Source of the DNA: JAVVWB01 sp036652335
Lineage (GTDB): Bacteria; Synergistota; Synergistia; Synergistales; Synergistaceae
Direction: 5' to 3'
DNA length: 64,000 nt
NCBI GenBank assembly: GCA_036652335.1
Contig: JAVVWB010000008.1
Location: forward strand, 22,099 to 86,098
Every line of letters starts with the position of its first letter. Positions within the stretch are counted from its first letter, which is position 1. Under the pieces are notes generated by a model. The model did not search any database, had not been told where the DNA came from, and was given only the letters and a program-made list of their open reading frames with translations. The translations under genes and the position numbers were made by a program. Below are positions 60,832 through 64,000 of this stretch, one piece after another.

Positions 60832-61998
60832 ATGCCCAACAAGACCGCTCAGCATATTGCACAAACAGCAAGTGATATCATAGGACACGGCGTACTTGTA
60901 ACAGATGAATACGGCATTATTATCGGTTGTAATGATAAAAGGAGAATTGGAGACCTACACGTTCCTTCTCTTGAAGTTATTCAAACAGGTAAAACTTTAA
61001 ACACCTATCCAAAGGATGCACAGAATACAAAATATAAACCCGGTTGTACTTTTCCGATAAAAATCTTTGACAAAATTATTGCTAGTATTTCAATAGCAGG
61101 GATTCCAAAAGAGATTTCAAAGTATGGTTTATTGGTACAAAAACATGCAGAAGTCCTTTTTAGAGAACAAACCTACATTGACTCTGAGCTGTCAAGAAAA
61201 AGAGCAAAAAGAGACCTCGTAAAAAACATAGCAACTTTTGATAAGAAGAAGGACAATTTTCAGCTCATCCGAATTCAAGCAAGTGAGCTTAATTGGAATA
61301 TAAATAAGGCAAAAATAGTTCTTGCTCTTGAAATGAGAAAATGGAAAGGATCTGCGGAAAAATCTTTTGAAATTTTAACAGCGGAGTTACGTTCTCTATT
61401 CACAGGAGAAAATAACTTCATTTGTACTCACGGCAACTATAGCATTACGCTTTTCTATGCTCCACCCAATCCACATGAAAACTTAAATGAATTAGTTTTA
61501 AAGATTAGAGATTCAGCTCAGGAATTTATAGAAATGATGCAAAACAAAGGTACAGGAGTAAAAATTACTATAGGATTGCCAGCAAATGACCCTGAGGATC
61601 TAGGAGAATCAATTAGGACATCAAGAGATATGTTAAACATTTCTTGTGATTTTGGAGACTCATGTGTAATACTTGCAAGTGAAAACACTGCAAAAATGTT
61701 ACTTGCTCTTCTTCCACAAGAACAGTCTGTAGAATATTCAAATCGTATTTTGGAAAATCTTATCAACAGGAATGACTTTGAGGATATAAAAGAGACATTT
61801 ATGGAGTGGTGTGTTTCTCCTTTTGAATGTGCAGAAACTGCGAAGAGGCTTGCAATGCACAGGAACAGTTTGCAGTACAGACTAAAGAAGATAAGAACTT
61901 TAACAGGTAAAGACCCTTGGTGTTTCAAAGACGCATTTGAACTTTGGACAGCATTCCTGTTAGTAGACATGAAAAGAAAACCTCAAACAGCAGATTAA
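60832..61998 (+). CDS. CdaR-type transcriptional regulator (sugar-diacid recognition / PucR family)
   Basis: A 388-residue regulator with three parts. The N-terminal diacid-recognition ligand domain (1 to about 135) opens HIAQTASDIIGHGVLVTDEYGIIIGC. A central GGDEF-like/PucR module (about 150-290) follows, and a C-terminal helix-turn-helix (about 335-385) contains CAETAKRLAMHRNSLQYRLKKI. The family senses small carboxylates and activates catabolic genes. It starts 166 bases from grdE and is transcribed away from it, so it is the obvious candidate regulator of the reductase unit; the ligand is unknown. GGAGG precedes the ATG. It ends with a clear terminator. Confidence 0.88.
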   Translation: MPNKTAQHIAQTASDIIGHGVLVTDEYGIIIGCNDKRRIGDLHVPSLEVIQTGKTLNTYPKDAQNTKYKPGCTFPIKIFDKIIASISIAGIPKEISKYGLLVQKHAEVLFREQTYIDSELSRKRAKRDLVKNIATFDKKKDNFQLIRIQASELNWNINKAKIVLALEMRKWKGSAEKSFEILTAELRSLFTGENNFICTHGNYSITLFYAPPNPHENLNELVLKIRDSAQEFIEMMQNKGTGVKITIGLPANDPEDLGESIRTSRDMLNISCDFGDSCVILASENTAKMLLALLPQEQSVEYSNRILENLINRNDFEDIKETFMEWCVSPFECAETAKRLAMHRNSLQYRLKKIRTLTGKDPWCFKDAFELWTAFLLVDMKRKPQTAD

Positions 61999-62088
61999 TT
62001 TATTATCTTATTATTTAAAGATTTTCACCTATTTATAAAAAATAATTAATTCTTAACGAAAATATATTTTAAGACTTAATGAAGTTAA

Positions 62089-62115
62089 AAATAAACAGGC
62101 CTTGTCTGTTTATTT
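62089..62115 (+). terminator. Terminator after the CdaR-type regulator
   Basis: A stem of 10 bp (62089-62098 with 62106-62115) with a 7-base loop, ending in a T-run. Confidence 0.85.
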
Positions 62116-62190
62116 TTTTGTTTACTTTTTACAAAAAAGACTTATATTTTTGTGTTTTTTATCAAACTATACAAATTATAGTCTACAAAG

Positions 62191-62267
62191 ACTCCTATTC
62201 TTTGTCTTAAAGAACAAAGACTTACCTATGCTTCTTTTGTTATCCTTTTAACAAGGGAAAAAGGAGT
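62191..62267 (+). ncRNA. Candidate structured leader RNA upstream of the YkvI-type gene
   Basis: A predicted three-way junction: closing stem ACTCCT (62191-62196) with AGGAGT (62262-62267). Hairpin 1 pairs TCTTTGT with ACAAAGA (62199-62205 with 62214-62220). Hairpin 2 pairs CTTTTGTTA with TAACAAGGG (62234-62242 with 62249-62257, two wobbles). The 3' closing strand overlaps a GTG (62266) that opens an in-frame extension of the transporter. It matches no riboswitch class I know, and folding of AT-rich DNA can mislead. Outside this element the gap 61999-62316 holds only the terminator at 62089-62115. Confidence 0.4.
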
Positions 62268-62316
62268 GCGCCTTGTAACCCTTATTTTTTACTTCAGAAA
62301 AGGAGAGGCAAATTTA

Positions 62317-63408
62317 ATGGAAAATAAAAACGAACTCGTTAGTTTTTCAAATGTTTTTAAATTTGCAGGAGCTTTTATTGCATTTCTTATTGGATCTGGC
62401 TTTGCAACAGGGCAAGAAATCCTACAATACTTCACCTCTTACGGATTACATGGACTTCTAACAGCATTTATAATGTTAGTTCTATTCTTCTACGTAGGAG
62501 CAAGTTTCATCTCTGCTGGATATACAAATAAATTTGTTAAAAACAACGATATTTTCACATATTACTGCGGTAAATACATTGGCGCTGCTTATGACTACTT
62601 TACGGTAGTCTTTCTGTTTATGTCGTATGTAGTTATGATAGGTGGAGCTTCTGCTACACTAAACCAACACTATGGATTAAATCCTTTAGTTGGTGGAATT
62701 CTGATGGCAGTCTTAGCAACATGCACAGTTGTTATGGGTCTTGGTAAAATTGTTGACATAATTGGAAGAATAGGTCCCGCAATAGTTATAGTATCAATTG
62801 TAATAGGGCTAGTGGCTATTTTTGATAACCCTTCAGGTATTCTTGAGGGTGCTCGCATGATAGCAAAAGGAGAAGTAGAAGTAATGAGAGCTGGTACAAA
62901 CTGGTTTACTTCTGCATGTTCCTACGTAGGATTCTGTATGTTGTGGCTAATATGCTTTCTTGGAGCAATGGGCAAGCAAGCTAACAGCAAAAAAGAAGCC
63001 GTCATGGGTACAAGCTTTGGTGCTGCCGGATTTGCACTCGGTTGTGTTATTCTTATGCTAGGACTGCTTGCTAATATCGGCATAGTAGCTGGAACACAGA
63101 TCCCCTCTCTTATGTTAGTCAACAAATTCAGCACATATTTTGCAACCATGTTTACTGTAATAATTATGTTGGGAATATATACCACAGCAGTTCCACTTCT
63201 TTGGCAGGTTTCTGCTAGATTTACAGAAGAAAAAACTCAGAAGTTCAGAATTTTTACAGTAATACTCGCTGCAGCAGGTTGCTTTATAGGGCTAGAACTT
63301 CCTTTTAACAAACTTGTAAACATTATTTACGGTATAAATGGATATGTAGGAATTCTTCTCTTGGTATTTATCGTACTTAAAGACATAAGAAATCACATAG
63401 GAAAATAA
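62317..63408 (+). CDS. YkvI family membrane protein, putative amino-acid/amine transporter
   Basis: A 363-residue protein with about ten membrane helices, resembling the YkvI family within the APC-type LeuT-like superfamily. The first helix FKFAGAFIAFLIGSGFATGQEI has the unwound-helix Gly pattern, and the last is followed by YGINGYVGILLLVF. The transported substrate is not known. It lies downstream of the grd regulator, so an amino acid or methylated amine used by the reductase is plausible. The ATG at 62317 with AGGAGAGG upstream is the likely start; a GTG at 62266 would extend it by 17 residues. No terminator is seen directly after. Confidence 0.8.
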   Translation: MENKNELVSFSNVFKFAGAFIAFLIGSGFATGQEILQYFTSYGLHGLLTAFIMLVLFFYVGASFISAGYTNKFVKNNDIFTYYCGKYIGAAYDYFTVVFLFMSYVVMIGGASATLNQHYGLNPLVGGILMAVLATCTVVMGLGKIVDIIGRIGPAIVIVSIVIGLVAIFDNPSGILEGARMIAKGEVEVMRAGTNWFTSACSYVGFCMLWLICFLGAMGKQANSKKEAVMGTSFGAAGFALGCVILMLGLLANIGIVAGTQIPSLMLVNKFSTYFATMFTVIIMLGIYTTAVPLLWQVSARFTEEKTQKFRIFTVILAAAGCFIGLELPFNKLVNIIYGINGYVGILLLVFIVLKDIRNHIGK

Positions 63409-63442
63409 CAAAGGTAAAAGATACAGTACATCTGAGATTACA

Positions 63443-63572
63443 GAGAAGAAGTGAAAATAGGATTTATAGAACACTCCAATACAGAGAAATAAATCCAGAT
63501 TAAAAAATAAGAGAGTGGATTGTAAGTAAAGACGTATTTAGTTATACGTCAATATGACCAATCCACTCTCTT
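63443..63572 (+). repeat. Composite dyad repeat, unit A
   Basis: The box GAGAAGAAGTG (63443-63453) is followed, after about 55 bases, by a variable left arm (63509-63522). Next come 8 bases, the core hairpin GACGTAT (63531-63537) / ATACGTC (63544-63550) with a 6-base loop, 8 bases, and the right arm (63559-63572). The right arm is a perfect 14-bp reverse complement of the left arm. Arms differ from those of units B and C while the core is shared. Confidence 0.75.
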
Positions 63573-63824
63573 TTGAAATAGGGCACACCTTTATTATTTG
63601 CAATAGTTTAAGAAGGAGAGATATATGTAATACCTAAAGGCACAATAAGATTCACTATTAAAATCTTTTTTTGTACTAAGTAACACTCTTTTTCAGGTAT
63701 ACCAGCTACTGGTTGTTATTGGACACCGCATAGATTCATTGCGGTGTGACGAACCTTAGAATCAAAAGATAAAACAAGGTGTGCTAAGACAATTAAAACA
63801 CGACCCTCTATAACTTAAATCGAA
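63573..63824. other. Interval between repeat units A and B, bounded by a 9-bp inverted repeat
   Basis: No coding gene. GCACACCTT (63583-63591) is the inverse of AAGGTGTGC (63776-63784). Inside are an AAGGAG ribosome-site-like sequence followed by ATG-TAA (63625-63630), a hairpin with a 7-T tail (63647-63672), and a hairpin ACACCGCA/TGCGGTGT (63723-63730 with 63740-63747). It could be a small RNA, a decayed gene, or an insertion between repeat units. Confidence 0.5.
63647..63672 (+). terminator. Weak terminator-like hairpin
   Basis: AAGATT (63647-63652) pairs with AATCTT (63662-63667), with T's continuing to 63672. The stem is short and AT-rich, so confidence is limited. Confidence 0.35.
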
Positions 63825-63913
63825 GAGAAGAAGTGCTTATTACGAAACAACCCTCGGTTTTGAGAAGTGAAGACGTATTGGTCATACGTCAAACAATCAA
63901 AACAGGGAGTTGT
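63825..63913 (+). repeat. Composite dyad repeat, unit B
   Basis: GAGAAGAAGTG (63825-63835), identical to unit A, is extended by CTTAT. The left arm (63847-63862) pairs with the right arm (63898-63913) over 16 positions with two mismatches and one wobble. The core GACGTAT (63872-63878) / ATACGTC (63884-63890) has a 5-base loop and is preceded by GAAGTGAA. Confidence 0.75.
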
Positions 63914-63918
63914 GATGT

Positions 63919-63992
63919 AAGAAGTGCTTATATTCTTTGATTAAAAGAGAGCCATCGAAGGCGTACTAATAGTACGTCAAGGTGACTCTCTT
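63919..63992 (+). repeat. Composite dyad repeat, unit C
   Basis: AAGAAGTGCTTAT (63919-63931) is a 13-base exact copy of 63828-63840 in unit B, 91 bases downstream. The left arm (63945-63956) pairs with 63981-63992 (one mismatch, one wobble). The core GGCGTACT (63960-63967) / AGTACGTC (63971-63978) has a 3-base loop and keeps the TACGTCAA end. Eight bases remain to the window edge, so more units may follow. Confidence 0.7.
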
Positions 63993-64000
63993 GAGTTTTG

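Noticed and set aside
63723..63747. tRNA gene or fragment
   Set aside because: An isolated 8-bp hairpin with no T-loop, D-arm or CCA-end pattern.
63443..64000. CRISPR array or integron attC array
   Set aside because: Repeats are not direct, regularly spaced units with unique spacers. The variable parts are paired arms. The attC end boxes (RYYYAAC / GTTRRRY) are absent and the conserved part is the centre.

Overview
The window looks like a chromosomal piece of an AT-rich anaerobe that ferments amino and organic acids. The main evidence is a sodium-pumping methylmalonyl-CoA decarboxylase operon, an NhaC antiporter, a 2[4Fe-4S] ferredoxin, a selenocysteine-containing glycine/sarcosine/betaine reductase component B (GrdE, GrdB, GrdX), a TAXI-type TRAP transporter, and a cluster of aminotransferases with a hydroxyacid racemase and dehydrogenase. 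An LplT-like lysophospholipid transporter points to a two-membrane cell. Taken together, Synergistota or a similar amino-acid-fermenting lineage is plausible, but this is an inference and not a placement. No rRNA, tRNA, CRISPR array, IS transposase or integrase was recognised.

Layout. 0-0.4 kb: 5' part of a class I fumarase alpha subunit (minus). 0.5-1.25 kb: a GNAT-like protein (plus). 1.3-7.4 kb (minus): methylmalonyl-CoA mutase large and small subunits, epimerase and the Na+-translocating decarboxylase (mmdA, D, C, B), which convert succinyl-CoA to propionyl-CoA, CO2 and a sodium gradient. 7.4-8.3 kb: sparse DNA with an unannotated 55-residue ORF. 8.3-10.3 kb: NhaC and a small membrane protein. 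10.5 kb: ferredoxin with a good promoter. 10.8-15 kb (minus): thiD, thiE, thiM, a class II aldolase and the LplT-like transporter, which has no standard start codon. 15-21.9 kb (minus): envelope glycosyltransferase, LTA-synthase-family protein, malQ and glgB. 21.9-26.7 kb (minus): two tandem acyl-CoA ligase paralogues and a membrane-anchored periplasmic binding protein with a cytoplasmic helical domain. 26.8-31.4 kb: DUF1850 protein, an unknown membrane protein and the TAXI-TRAP pair. 31.5-40.2 kb (minus): deoC, Ski2-like helicase, GNAT, RocB-like M20 peptidase, disulfide oxidoreductase, FGGY kinase and a C45-like hydrolase. 40.3-43.1 kb: rsmG, an orphan protein, a TIGR02757 protein and a flavin reductase.

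From 43.2 kb the coding is mostly on the plus strand. A strong promoter precedes two aminotransferases, a LarA-like racemase, a GlcD-type dehydrogenase and a YjiH-type membrane protein, followed by a TSUP permease. Then come a PLD-helicase-DUF3427 protein with a Nudix hydrolase and a DUF523 protein (50.9-54.9 kb), and DUF2520-panB-panC (55-57.5 kb). The grdE-grdB-grdX locus lies on the minus strand opposite a divergent CdaR-type regulator. A YkvI-type transporter with a candidate structured leader completes the coding part.

The last 0.6 kb (63.4-64.0 kb) has no gene. It holds at least three copies of a composite repeat: a conserved box, then a variable arm, a conserved small hairpin (GACGTA...TACGTC) and a second variable arm that base-pairs with the first. 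The array runs off the window edge and is the least explained and most interesting structure here.
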